Source: Pseudomonas viridiflava
GTDB lineage: Bacteria; Pseudomonadota; Gammaproteobacteria; Pseudomonadales; Pseudomonadaceae
DNA: 64,000 nucleotides
Reading direction: 5' to 3'
NCBI RefSeq assembly: GCF_900585905.1
Contig: NZ_UTVH01000116.1
Coordinates: 107,069 to 171,068 of the forward strand
The position numbers and the translations under genes were made by a program. Positions 15,755 to 24,441 of the stretch are shown here, piece after piece. The notes under the pieces were generated by a model. The model worked only from the letters and a program-made list of their open reading frames with translations. It ran no database searches and was not told the origin of the DNA. Numbering within the stretch: the first letter of the stretch is position 1; the number at the start of each line of letters is the position of its first letter.

Positions 15755-16155
15755 GTAGCAGCCCTCTTTCCGAATCCTTTGGCTATCCAGGCAATGCTGA
15801 ATCCAATGAGATAGAGCAGGCAGCAAAAGACGAACCAAGCGCCTGCCAGTTGAGCAATCGTGGATACACGCTGATTACTTACCTCAGCGATGAACTCAGC
15901 ATGCTGAGCATTGCTCTCCTCAATCCTGGCAAGACGCTCGGATACCGGCGTTTGCATCAAAACATCACGAATCAATCGGTTCGAACCCCTTGCAGGCTCC
16001 TCAATCGTTTTGATATCCGCTAGTTGGCGGTCGATCCAGTGCTGATGGTCCCGGTTTAGCTTTTCATCGCTAGGGATGTACGTACGGTAGACATACACCG
16101 GGGCCAAAATCAGTACGACGCAACACACCAACCAGAGTCGCTGCCAGCCGTTCAT
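15751..16155 (-). CDS. Small two-helix membrane protein of unknown function
   Basis: 134 residues with two hydrophobic segments, 4-23 (WQRLWLVCCVVLILAPVYVY) and about 103-126 (LAGAWFVFCCLLYLIGFSIAW), separated by an about 80-residue charged and partly coiled-coil linker (SERLARIEESNAQHAEFIAE). The likely topology is both ends in the cytosol and a periplasmic linker, or the reverse. It is coupled by a 4-nt overlap to the lipoprotein gene. No family is recognised. Position between DarTG and Gabija makes a defence-related or immunity role possible, which is inference only. Confidence 0.6.
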   Translation of the reverse strand: MNGWQRLWLVCCVVLILAPVYVYRTYIPSDEKLNRDHQHWIDRQLADIKTIEEPARGSNRLIRDVLMQTPVSERLARIEESNAQHAEFIAEVSNQRVSTIAQLAGAWFVFCCLLYLIGFSIAWIAKGFGKRAAT

Positions 16156-16316
16156 AAAGCATCACCAGACGCTTTTTCGCCTGATTCACTGGAGACGCTG
16201 GCTTTAGGGGTAAAACGGTTTACCAATGTTTCAGCGGTTGGCACACGCAGCTCCTTGCAGGTGATGGATCTGTATTACACGATGAGCATCCAAGCGAAAT
16301 ACAGGAAGATGCTAAT

Positions 16317-16340
16317 CATAGTATGTCGACCCATAGTATG
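16317..16340. promoter_or_regulatory. Twin palindromic operator of the small HTH gene
   Basis: The palindromic 9-mer CATAGTATG occurs twice, at 16317-16325 and 16332-16340, separated by 6 bp, so centres are 15 bp apart. It lies 20-44 nt upstream of the HTH start. Two symmetric sites close to a controller-like protein gene are typical of an autoregulated operator. Confidence 0.65.
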
Positions 16341-16360
16341 CAAAAAGCGAGATTTGGTGA

Positions 16361-16594
16361 ATGCCTATCTCACCAAATCAATGTGCGCTCGTCGCAATCT
16401 TCGCCAGCAATGTGCGCCGAATACGGCTTGAGCTTGGCCTTTCCCAGGAAGAATTAGCAGAGCTCGCAGGTGTTCACCGGACCTACGTCGGGATGCTCGA
16501 GAGGAGCGAGAAAAATGTCACGATTTACAATATCTGGCGGCTTGCATGCGCTCTTCAGGTCGAGGCAGCAGACCTTTTGATCGCGCCTAAATAA
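16361..16594 (+). CDS. Small XRE/controller-type helix-turn-helix protein
   Basis: 77 residues, almost entirely a Cro/C1-type helix-turn-helix (about 13-70: FASNVRRIRLELGLSQEELA ... LAGVHRTYVGMLERSEKNVT ... LACALQVEAADLLI). Size and sequence resemble the controller (C) proteins of restriction-modification systems and other stand-alone XRE regulators. It precedes gajA by 251 nt and follows twin palindromes, so I infer autoregulation and possibly control of the Gabija operon. No methyltransferase or restriction enzyme gene is in the window. Ribosome-binding site GGTGA is weak. Confidence 0.8.
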   Translation: MPISPNQCALVAIFASNVRRIRLELGLSQEELAELAGVHRTYVGMLERSEKNVTIYNIWRLACALQVEAADLLIAPK

Positions 16595-16845
16595 TCATTA
16601 CCAGAGACATTCATCGTCGATCGCGGACCGTTTAAAGACAGCGCTACCGAAATCCAGTCACCAACATCGAAACCCTAAGGACGGTCGATGTTACCTCCGG
16701 CTTACCGGCTCAAATTGGTGGGCTCGACCGGCGCGGGGTTTGGCGGTAATGTCTTGCTAGGAGGGCGTCACCAATCTCTCATCAAGTACAAGAACTCATT
16801 TTCGACAGGAAGGAAGGCTCTTAGGCCGACCATCAGGGAGCAGGT

Positions 16846-18936
16846 ATGCGAATCGAAAAAGTCAGGGTTGAGGGATTTCGACTCCTTCAAGATATTGAAA
16901 TCATGTTGGAGGTTAATTCCACTGTCATCGTAGGGCGCAATAATTGCGGGAAAACCTCGTTTACTGACATTTTCGATCGCTTTACCGGAGAGACCGGGGC
17001 GCGGTTCCGTCTTGAAGACTTTTCGCCTCCCCAGCGCGAGCGATTCTTCAATGCAAAAATGCTCAGAGAAAAAGCGGCAAAGCCCGAAGATGTGCTTGCT
17101 GCTTTGCCAATAATCGCTCTCACAATAACCATCCGCTACGATAGGGCAATCCCGAATTTAGGACCTCTTTCACCTTTCGTCATCGACTTGGATGTCGACT
17201 CCACCACAGCCATTGTGCGTATCGAGTATCGAGCTACGCTGGCAAGCCTCCACACTCTCCTTGACGTGCCACCCGGGCCCGATGGGGTAGAACCTAGAAC
17301 CCACTTTTTCCGTTCTTTGCGCGGGACATTGGCCAAGGCATACGCCGTCCATGTGTCTGCGATCGATCCCATCGACGATACCAATCGACGAGATTTTGAG
17401 GGTACCGCTACACTGGCAGCCTTACTGCAATGCAATTTCGTTCGAGCGCAAAGAACCCTGGACCATGCAAAGCACGGTGACGCCGATGTAATTGGGAAAT
17501 TGCTCAGTGCGCTATTCAAGACTGCTTCTGCACCAACCGCTGCGGCTGGAGATCAAGACCTGGCGGCGAAGTTGAAGGCGTCCGTCGAAGACATCGAGCG
17601 CGGAATCCAAGGCAACTTCGATGAAATGTTAAAGAAGCTGCTACCAGCCATGGAGGTATTGGGCTTTCCGAGTCTCAACGATACTGAGCTCAGGCCTGAG
17701 ACTTCATTGAATGTAGAAGCGCTTCTTTCGGACCACACAAAAATAGTCTACACAGGAACAGATGGAGTACATCTGCCAGAGGGCTATAATGGCCTCGGTA
17801 CTCGAAATCTGATCTATATGCTGCTGCAGCTCGAGAGCTTTCATAAGGCCTACCGGGCCAAGGCAACTCGGCCAGCCACGCATCTAATCTTCATTGAAGA
17901 GCCTGAGGCCCATCTGCATCCACAGATGCAAGAAGTCTTTATTAGCCAACTGAATGCTGCCATTGGAAAGCTGTCGGCGAGCTATCCTGAAGAGGCTGCG
18001 TGGAACGTTCAGTTCATTATCACTACGCATTCTCCTCATGTTGCAAACGAGGCTTCCTTTGAAGCGGTACGGTACTTTCTCAATCAGTCGCCGCGACAAG
18101 CAAATACTCGTCAGACGAAGGTCAAAGATTTCAAGAAAGGAATGAGCGGCATTTCTCCCGACGATCAAAATTTCCTGCATCAGTACATGACGTTGACCAA
18201 GTGCGATCTGTACTTTGCAGATAAGGCCATTATGGTCGAAGGGACAACTGAGCGGCTGCTGATGCCCCGTCTGTGCGAATTGGTTGATAAATCACTCGAC
18301 GAAAAATATAAGCTAGCCAGACAGTATGTGACCTGCGTCGAGGTGGGCGGCGCATACGCGCATATTTTCTATCCACTCCTTGATTTCCTCGAACTCAAAA
18401 CGTTGGTGGTTACCGATTTAGATTCAACAAAGCCAGTTGTAAAGCAGAATAAGAATGGAAAAACGATTACGACTTGGGACAAATGTCCGGTGGCAGAAGG
18501 CGAGCGGACGTCGAATGCAGCCGTTAGGGAGTGGTTTCGTCCTTCGGATATTGAGGATAGGGAAGGCTGGCAGATTACTCCTGCTCAGCTTATTGCCAAA
18601 AGTGCCGAAGAAAAAGAGAGCGGTTATCGTCGGATTGCCTATCAGATCGCAGAAAACCCAGACACCAACATTTGTGCCCGGAGCTATGAAGACGCACTTG
18701 TCTTAGCAAACCCTGATCGATTTCAATGGCCCAAGGAAGAAGATGAGGCAACTGAGGCTTGGGACATCGCCAAAGGGCTAGCTAAAGCAGATACAGCTTT
18801 GCGTTTCGCCATTCGTGAAAAAGCCTGGACGCCACCTCGTTACATCCGAGAAGGTTTGGCATGGCTTTCTGCGCCTCCTCCTCCTCCTCCTCCAGTACAG
18901 AGCCCAGACGCGCCTGCCAATGAGGAGGAAGTATGA
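16846..18936 (+). CDS. gajA: Gabija GajA-type OLD nuclease (ATPase + TOPRIM)
   Basis: 696-residue OLD-family (class 2) protein, the nuclease of Gabija phage defence, which cleaves DNA when nucleotide levels fall during infection. N-terminal ABC-type ATPase: Walker A VGRNNCGKTS (29-38) and Walker B LIFIEEPEAHLHP (347-359). C-terminal TOPRIM nuclease: VEGTTE (E465) and DLD (D524, D526). It is longer than the first described GajA (about 580), with a C-terminal extension that ends in a run of seven prolines. ATG with GGGAG upstream; overlaps gajB by 4 nt (ATGA). The class-2 OLD/UvrD pairing is what supports the Gabija call. Confidence 0.9.
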   Translation: MRIEKVRVEGFRLLQDIEIMLEVNSTVIVGRNNCGKTSFTDIFDRFTGETGARFRLEDFSPPQRERFFNAKMLREKAAKPEDVLAALPIIALTITIRYDRAIPNLGPLSPFVIDLDVDSTTAIVRIEYRATLASLHTLLDVPPGPDGVEPRTHFFRSLRGTLAKAYAVHVSAIDPIDDTNRRDFEGTATLAALLQCNFVRAQRTLDHAKHGDADVIGKLLSALFKTASAPTAAAGDQDLAAKLKASVEDIERGIQGNFDEMLKKLLPAMEVLGFPSLNDTELRPETSLNVEALLSDHTKIVYTGTDGVHLPEGYNGLGTRNLIYMLLQLESFHKAYRAKATRPATHLIFIEEPEAHLHPQMQEVFISQLNAAIGKLSASYPEEAAWNVQFIITTHSPHVANEASFEAVRYFLNQSPRQANTRQTKVKDFKKGMSGISPDDQNFLHQYMTLTKCDLYFADKAIMVEGTTERLLMPRLCELVDKSLDEKYKLARQYVTCVEVGGAYAHIFYPLLDFLELKTLVVTDLDSTKPVVKQNKNGKTITTWDKCPVAEGERTSNAAVREWFRPSDIEDREGWQITPAQLIAKSAEEKESGYRRIAYQIAENPDTNICARSYEDALVLANPDRFQWPKEEDEATEAWDIAKGLAKADTALRFAIREKAWTPPRYIREGLAWLSAPPPPPPPVQSPDAPANEEEV
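18874..18894 (+). repeat. CCT microsatellite coding for polyproline
   Basis: Six CCT codons and a CCA encode seven consecutive prolines near the gajA C-terminus. Such a trinucleotide run is prone to slippage that would lengthen or shorten the linker without a frameshift. Confidence 0.8.
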
Positions 18937-20666
18937 CTGAGTCAGGAGAAAACCCCGCACTCGTTGCTGCCCAAAAGGCCGAGAGAGAGATCAATGAAGC
19001 CCTTGATGCGGGTCACAGCTTTCGTCTCGAGGCTGGTGCTGGGGCAGGCAAAACGTATTCCCTAGTTGCAGCCCTCAAACGATTGATTGCAGAGCGAGGC
19101 CTAGCCCTCGTTCAAGCTGGGCAAAAGGTAGCCTGCATCACCTACACCGAGGTTGCCCGGAACGAGATTGCCCAAGAGATTGAGGATCATCCGGCCATTC
19201 TGGTTAATACTATCCATGGCTTTTCGTGGGCATTTTTGCGCCAGTTTCAGAAGGCGCTGCGTGGCCTCGTGGCGCAGATGGATGATCGCAAAGATAAAAT
19301 CGAACAGGGCGGAGGGGTGGGTTCAAAGCCTGTGAGCTATGACCTAGGGTTCTTCGGCGTTGATATGGAAAAAGTCACTCTGAGTCACGATGATATCCCG
19401 GTGATGATGGCCAAACTTCTGCATCAGGAAAAGTTTCGACGTATCTTGAGTCAGCAGTTTCCGGTTATTTTTATCGATGAGTATCAAGATACCCATACTA
19501 CATTCATGGAGGCAATTAAAGAGCACTTCTTGAAGCCTGCTACAGGACCTCTAATTGGCCTTTTTGGCGACCACTGGCAAACCATTTTTCGAAATGACTA
19601 TGAGCTTGCTAAGTATCCGATCAAAGAGATAGCCAAAGGCTCCAATTTTCGATCGGTGCCAGCAGTGGTAGATGTGCTGAACAAGCTACGTCCTGAGTTG
19701 TACCAAGCAGTTCATGCGCCCGAGGCAAAGGGCGAAGCACGTTTTTTTCATACCAATGGCTATGAAGGTGAGCGAACTAATGATAGGAATTCCAAAGAGG
19801 ATTTGTTACCTGATCTAGCCCGACGCAATCGCGAAGAGTTGATGCGGCGGCTACAAACCGAGGGTTGGGATTTGAGCAGGACGAAGGTTCTGATGCTCAC
19901 GCATAATGTACTTGCTGCCGAGCAGGGCTATCCCAACCTTGTTGAAGTATTCAAAGGTCGCAACGATCTGTTTGCGAAAAAGGAAGATCCGGCAATCAAA
20001 TTTTTTGCAGAGGCCGTTGAACCTATATGTGCAGCATACGCGGCATCACGCTACGGTGATATGTTCAGGACTTTGGGCTCCGGTCCCACCATAACAAAGC
20101 ATGAAGATAAGGCCTGCTGGCGTCGAGACATGGATGCCCTCCAGAAGCTACGTACCGAAGGCACGATCGGACAGGTCATTGATCACCTGAAGTCGACGGG
20201 ACGTCCACAACTACCGGACCGGGTATTGCGGAGGGATGAAGAGCTTAGAGCATTGCATGGCGAGCCAATACCTGAGGATGCCTCCGCGCTTCAGCGGTAC
20301 AGCAAACTACGGGATATCTCATACTTAGAAGTGGTCGAGGTGGTGAGATTCATCGAAAAACAGACCTCCTTTGCCACACAGCATAGCGTTAAGGGTGCCG
20401 AGTTTGAGAATGTCCTTGTAGTGTTGGGAGGTGGCTGGAACCATTACAACTGGCCCCTGCTCCTAGAACTCATAAACACCAAATCGCTAAATAGCAAAAA
20501 TACGCAGGGTTTTTACCGGGCTCGTAATCTTTTTTATGTATCCATTTCTCGGCCTATGACACGGCTAGCAGTGCTTGCCACGCAAACTTTGCCTACGGCC
20601 GCCCTGGATGGAGCAATCAAGCTGTTTGGGCGCGAAAATGTAAAGGACGTTTACAGCGTGAAATAG
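18933..20666 (+). CDS. gajB: Gabija GajB-type UvrD-like helicase
   Basis: 577-residue SF1 helicase-like protein, partner of GajA; in known Gabija complexes GajB binds the GajA tetramer and hydrolyses ATP/GTP on DNA ends. Motifs: Walker A EAGAGAGKTYS (33-43), motif Ia around CITYTEVARNEI, Walker B/DExx box VIFIDEYQD (178-186), motif III-like FGDHWQTIF, motif V/VI region HSVKGAEFENVLVV and, near the end, RARNLFYVSISRP. The start overlaps the gajA stop. Transcription probably ends before 20784. Its slightly larger size than the first GajB (about 490) parallels the longer GajA. Confidence 0.9.
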   Translation: MTESGENPALVAAQKAEREINEALDAGHSFRLEAGAGAGKTYSLVAALKRLIAERGLALVQAGQKVACITYTEVARNEIAQEIEDHPAILVNTIHGFSWAFLRQFQKALRGLVAQMDDRKDKIEQGGGVGSKPVSYDLGFFGVDMEKVTLSHDDIPVMMAKLLHQEKFRRILSQQFPVIFIDEYQDTHTTFMEAIKEHFLKPATGPLIGLFGDHWQTIFRNDYELAKYPIKEIAKGSNFRSVPAVVDVLNKLRPELYQAVHAPEAKGEARFFHTNGYEGERTNDRNSKEDLLPDLARRNREELMRRLQTEGWDLSRTKVLMLTHNVLAAEQGYPNLVEVFKGRNDLFAKKEDPAIKFFAEAVEPICAAYAASRYGDMFRTLGSGPTITKHEDKACWRRDMDALQKLRTEGTIGQVIDHLKSTGRPQLPDRVLRRDEELRALHGEPIPEDASALQRYSKLRDISYLEVVEVVRFIEKQTSFATQHSVKGAEFENVLVVLGGGWNHYNWPLLLELINTKSLNSKNTQGFYRARNLFYVSISRPMTRLAVLATQTLPTAALDGAIKLFGRENVKDVYSVK

Positions 20667-21003
20667 CTGGTTCCACGGGCAAACATTTTTCCTTTAGACT
20701 TTATCGGGATTATGGGCTGAGGTATGGGCTGAATCCATGGCCCTGTAAAATAGCCTTTCTTTACAAAGGGTTGCTGCATTAAAAAGCCGGCTTGTGGCCG
20801 GCTTCTAAAGAACAAACCCAATCTGCTTTTGACAAACCGCATTCGCCTTCAACAGGTGCGCTCATCAAGTGGCGCTATAGGATGGCCGCGCGCCAAGGCG
20901 CTGCCGCAGGCGTCGGGGTGGGTGTGCCTCGGGCCGGGTGGCGCGCAGGATACGGGGGTTGGGCGGGGTTGCCCAGTGTTGATCGCGATAAAGTCGCGCG
21001 GGC
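20667..21003. other. Intergenic right edge of the defence island
   Basis: 337 bases between gajB and the convergent S24 repressor gene. Contains two copies of ATGGGCTGA-like text near 20711-20735, the hairpin at 20784-20804 and a GC-rich stretch before the repressor stop. No gene recognised. The shift from AT-rich to GC-rich composition suggests the island boundary is here. Confidence 0.5.
20784..20804 (-). terminator. Hairpin terminator after the S24 repressor
   Basis: Stem AAGCCGGC / GCCGGCTT (20784-20791 with 20797-20804) and a 5-nt loop. On the minus strand the stem is followed by a T run, so it fits termination of transcription coming from the repressor gene, though a role for gajB transcripts is possible. 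Confidence 0.65.
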
Positions 21004-21729
21004 TTAGCGAAAGGGCAGTGCGTGGCGCTTGATGTTGACGGTGGACCACCAGAAGACCCAGCCGAGGACGCGGATATGTTGCTGGCTGATCTGTTCGGCG
21101 CTGAACAGTTCGTCGGGGTATTCGCTGCTGTTGTGGCTGCGCAGGCGCAGGCCGTTGCCGGGCAGGCGGTAGAGGTATTTCACCCGCAGCAGGCCGTCGT
21201 GTTCCAGGGCGTACATTTCGCCGTCGATGATGCGGGTCATGCCGCGATCAATGCCGATCAGTGAGCTGTTCTGGATCTTGTCGGCCATGCTGTTGCCGTT
21301 CATGGCGATGCAGAAGGCGTTGTCCGGGTTGATGTCCATGCTCTGCAGCATCTTCAGCGGCAGGCGGATTTTCTTGCCCTGGGCTTCGCTGATCAGTGGT
21401 GAACCGGCTGCGCATTCACCTTCCTTAAGCACCGGGATTTCCACGTCGCTGCGCAATGTGCTGCGGGCGGTACGGCACGGGGTGATCGGGCCGACGCCAC
21501 TGCTTTCGTTGGCCGAATCACAGGGGTGCTTGGGGCCTTCGCCGGTGCGCAGCCAGCGCGGGTTGACGGTCAGCAGTTCTGCCACTTCTTCCAGCCGCGC
21601 CATGGGGATGCCGCGCTTGAACCAGTTGTTCACATGTTGCGGCGTGACCTTGCGGTTGGCTGCAAAGTCCGTGGCTGAGAGGTGGCACTCCCGGAGGAGG
21701 GCGCGTAGTCGATCACCAGATGTATTCAT
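21004..21729 (-). CDS. LexA/PrtR-like S24 repressor
   Basis: 241-residue self-cleaving repressor. N-terminal HTH (about 6-55: LRALLRECHLSATDFAANRK ... VTPQHVNNWFKRGI); C-terminal S24 peptidase domain with the Ala-Gly cleavage site in CAAGSP (A108-G109), nucleophile S147 in MNGNSMAD and base K184 in LLRVKYLYR. Such proteins (PrtR, CI) repress pyocin or prophage genes and are cleaved with RecA help after DNA damage. No phage or pyocin gene is adjacent in this window, so it is an orphan here and may act in trans or be a relic. Located between the defence island and ppa. Confidence 0.88.
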   Translation of the reverse strand: MNTSGDRLRALLRECHLSATDFAANRKVTPQHVNNWFKRGIPMARLEEVAELLTVNPRWLRTGEGPKHPCDSANESSGVGPITPCRTARSTLRSDVEIPVLKEGECAAGSPLISEAQGKKIRLPLKMLQSMDINPDNAFCIAMNGNSMADKIQNSSLIGIDRGMTRIIDGEMYALEHDGLLRVKYLYRLPGNGLRLRSHNSSEYPDELFSAEQISQQHIRVLGWVFWWSTVNIKRHALPFR

Positions 21730-22096
21730 GGCAATGAGTTTACGGCGCTGAGGGCCTTGATTAAATAAACGAGGTGTTCAAATGAGCGCTGTGTCTGATT
21801 GCGCTGTACCCCACGGACTACGTGGCTCTCAGGGTTTTGTAGGCGGATTCTGTCATCGCCGGTTTCAGGCTAAACGTGGCCACGAATGTGCGTTCCCGAA
21901 TGTCGGCAGCAAGCGCTTTGTTTAACGGGTTTAATGGCGAGGGTGCGCTGTTGAGCAAGTGTTTAATGAAAAACCACTGTTTCCCAGAGGAAACCTGGTA
22001 AGGCTTGAAAAAACGACGAGCGGGATGCAGGCGGGGGGTGCGAGGAGTGAGCGGAGCACCTGAAGGCAGGCGCTCCACTGACGAGGCAGCTGTCGA
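21730..22096. other. Intergenic stretch, possible 47-residue ORF
   Basis: 367 bases between the repressor start and ppa. It must contain the repressor promoter. A 47-codon frame at 21782-21925 is listed separately. Otherwise nothing is recognised. Confidence 0.5.
21782..21925 (+). CDS. Possible small ORF divergent from the repressor
   Basis: 47 residues starting MSAVSDCAVPHGLRGSQGF, preceded by GAGGTG at 5 nt. Divergent from the S24 repressor, where a repressed gene would be expected. It has no family signature, is rich in Gly, Cys and basic residues, and could be chance; the good ribosome-binding site is the only support. Confidence 0.25.
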   Translation: MSAVSDCAVPHGLRGSQGFVGGFCHRRFQAKRGHECAFPNVGSKRFV

Positions 22097-22624
22097 TCAG
22101 CCTTTGAAGGCTTCAACCGACTTCATGATCTCGGCGCGGGCCGCTTCAGCGTTGCCCCAGCCTTCGATTTTTACCCATTTGCCTTTTTCGAGGTCTTTGT
22201 AGTTCTCGAAGAAGTGCTTGATCTGCTCCAGCAGCAATGGCGGCAGGTCGGTGTATTCCTTCACGTCGACATAGATCTGCGACAGCTTGTCGTGAGGGAC
22301 TGCGATGACTTTGGCATCGCCGCCGCCGTCGTCGGTCATGTGCAGGATGCCGACCGGACGGGCGCGGATCACCGAGCCTGGCGTGACCGGATAAGGCGTC
22401 ACCACGAGCACGTCGAGGGGGTCGCCGTCGTCGGCCAGGGTGTTGGGGATGAAGCCGTAGTTGGCCGGGTAGAACATCGGCGTAGCCATGAAACGGTCAA
22501 CGAAGAGGCAATCGGAATCCTTGTCGATTTCGTATTTGATCGGCGCGTGGTTGGCCGGAATTTCGATCGCGACGTAGATGTCGTTCGGCAGGTCTTTACC
22601 GGCCGGAATTTTGCTGTAGCTCAT
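22097..22624 (-). CDS. ppa: Inorganic pyrophosphatase
   Basis: 175-residue family I soluble pyrophosphatase that hydrolyses PPi to phosphate and drives biosynthetic reactions. The length equals that of the E. coli enzyme. The signature ADDGDPLDVLVV with metal-binding aspartates (D66, D68, D71) and YPANYGFIPNT (52-62) are intact. The start ATG at 22622-22624 is preferred over an upstream in-frame start because homologues begin MSYSKIPAGKDLPNDIY. A single-gene unit, divergent from nothing nearby; mtfA lies 120 nt downstream on the same strand. Confidence 0.96.
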   Translation of the reverse strand: MSYSKIPAGKDLPNDIYVAIEIPANHAPIKYEIDKDSDCLFVDRFMATPMFYPANYGFIPNTLADDGDPLDVLVVTPYPVTPGSVIRARPVGILHMTDDGGGDAKVIAVPHDKLSQIYVDVKEYTDLPPLLLEQIKHFFENYKDLEKGKWVKIEGWGNAEAARAEIMKSVEAFKG

Positions 22625-22747
22625 TGGGCATTGCCCCCCTTGATTGACCATTCGGCTTTGGCGGGTGAGGCCAAAAAGTGGGCCGGATTATAGGCATATT
22701 TCTGTTACGGGTGCCACGCGAAGCATCGGCCTGCGGGGCTGCAGGCA

Positions 22748-23560
22748 TTAGTCCCGGATTGCGTCACAAGGTTCATCGACGGGCAGTGCGCGCAGGCGCT
22801 TGAGCGGGTCCTGGCGATAGAACGCCTGCAGTTGCTGATACACCGCAGGATAAGCCTCGGCGAGCAGGTCCGGAGCGCTGAAGAAGTATTCACTGGTGAC
22901 GGCGAAGAACTCGGCAGGGTCTTCAGCGGCGTAGGGATCGATGGCGGTGTCGGCTTCGGGGTTGGCGTCGAGCTGGCGGTTCATGTCGTCGAACGCCTGT
23001 TGCATCACGCTTGCCCACAGGCTCACCTGCATGTCGCCATGCAGCGGTGGCAGGCCGTTGGCGTCGCCGTTGAGCATGTCCAGCTTGTGCGCCAGCTCGT
23101 GGATCACCAGGTTATAGGCATCCCAGCCGCCGCTCGACACCACGCCGGGCAGGGCGAGGATTACCGGACCTTGCTGCCAGGCCTCGCCGCTGTGCTCGCC
23201 GTCCCACTCGTGTTCGATGCCGCTGGGGTCGCGATGCCGCTGCGGGCTGACGAAGTCATCGGGGTAGATCACCAGCTCGTGGAAACCCTGATACCAGTTA
23301 AGGTCGCCGAGATTGAGCAGCGGCAGTTGCGCTTGAGCCGCGAGGCGCAGACGCTGCTGGTCGTCCAGCTCGACGCCGGGCAGGCAGGAGAGGTGCTTGT
23401 CCTGCAGAAACAGCACGCAGTTTTCCAGCAGCAGGGCGTCCTGCTCGGCGCTCAGGCCATCGAGGATCGGCAGGCTGTGACGCACTTGCTGCCACAGCTC
23501 GGGCGCCACGGGGTTTTTGTTCAGCCGCCGTTGCCGTCGCCAGTGGCTGAACGACCACAT
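22748..23560 (-). CDS. mtfA: MtfA-family zinc metallopeptidase
   Basis: 270-residue protein of peptidase family M90. The zinc motif HELAH is at 154-158 (H154, E155, H158); the third ligand is likely a Glu in AEDPAEFFAVTSEYFF near 212. E. coli MtfA binds the repressor Mlc and so affects the glucose phosphotransferase system, but the Pseudomonas role is unclear. N-terminal text WRRQRRLNKNPVAPELW is typical of the family. It lies 3 nt after the DedA gene, which suggests cotranscription. Confidence 0.9.
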   Translation of the reverse strand: MWSFSHWRRQRRLNKNPVAPELWQQVRHSLPILDGLSAEQDALLLENCVLFLQDKHLSCLPGVELDDQQRLRLAAQAQLPLLNLGDLNWYQGFHELVIYPDDFVSPQRHRDPSGIEHEWDGEHSGEAWQQGPVILALPGVVSSGGWDAYNLVIHELAHKLDMLNGDANGLPPLHGDMQVSLWASVMQQAFDDMNRQLDANPEADTAIDPYAAEDPAEFFAVTSEYFFSAPDLLAEAYPAVYQQLQAFYRQDPLKRLRALPVDEPCDAIRD

Positions 23561-23563
23561 GGT

Positions 23564-24211
23564 TTAGCGGGCGTCCACTGAACGCGTCATGCGGCTGCGC
23601 ACCACGCCAATGATCATCGGCAGCAGCGAAATCAGGATGATCGCCAGCACCAGCAGCGACAGGTTTTTCTTGATGAAGGGCACGTTGCCAAAGTAATAGC
23701 CCAGGGTCACCAGGCTGCCGACCCAGAGCACCGAGCCCAGCACGCTGAAGCCGACGAAGCGCGGGTAATGCATTCGGCCAACGCCCGCCACAAAGGGCGC
23801 GAACGTACGAATGATCGGTAGAAAGCGCGCCAGCGTTACCGTTTTGCCGCCATGGCGGTCGTAAAACTCATGGGTGCGGATCAGGTAGTCGCGACGGAAA
23901 ATTTTCGAATTGGAATTCTGAAACAGTTTTTCGCCGACCGTGCGGCCAATGATGTAGTTGGTGCTGTCGCCCACAATAGCCGCCAGCATCAGCAAACCCG
24001 CGAGCAGCACCGGGTCCATCGCGCCCCCGGCAGCGACCGCACCGGCGATGAACAACAGCGAATCGCCTGGCAGAAAGGGCATTACCACCAGACCGGTTTC
24101 GCAGAAAATCACCAGAAACAGAATGGCGTAGACCCAGGTGCCGTAGTTGGTCACCAGCAGGTCGAGGTAGACGTCCAGGTGCAGAATCAGGTCGAGCGGG
24201 TTGAAATCCAT
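23564..24211 (-). CDS. DedA-family membrane protein
   Basis: 215-residue inner-membrane protein of the DedA/SNARE-associated family, with about five hydrophobic segments. Family motifs: E-x-G-L-V-x-x-P-F-L-P-G-D (FCETGLVVMPFLPGDSLLF near 40-58) and the basic FxRFxPxxRTxxPxxAG segment (LARFLPIIRTFAPFVAGVG). DedA proteins act in flipping undecaprenyl phosphate or phosphatidylethanolamine-like lipids and in envelope homeostasis. ATG 24209-24211 chosen because the protein then starts with the usual MDFNPLDLILH; the ribosome-binding site is weak. Confidence 0.9.
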   Translation of the reverse strand: MDFNPLDLILHLDVYLDLLVTNYGTWVYAILFLVIFCETGLVVMPFLPGDSLLFIAGAVAAGGAMDPVLLAGLLMLAAIVGDSTNYIIGRTVGEKLFQNSNSKIFRRDYLIRTHEFYDRHGGKTVTLARFLPIIRTFAPFVAGVGRMHYPRFVGFSVLGSVLWVGSLVTLGYYFGNVPFIKKNLSLLVLAIILISLLPMIIGVVRSRMTRSVDAR

Positions 24212-24441
24212 GTATGACACCAGTCTCAGTGACCCATAGGGTCGCGTGCGGAAGCGGCTGCTTGAAAGCGTAGGCGGGCGATTATAGAAGGAGATTGCGT
24301 CGCCAGGGGGATAGCGTCGGCTAGTCTTTCGGTAGTGAGTGTAACGGACACAGCCTTGGTAGCGCCTGAGCAGCGCGAGGCCAGGATAGCGGTGTGCCAC
24401 ATCGAATTCGTTGGATAACCACTGATTTGCACCGACGTGTA

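Noticed and set aside
16361..16594. Restriction-modification system controller with its enzymes
   Set aside because: No methyltransferase or restriction endonuclease gene is next to it; only the HTH and Gabija genes.
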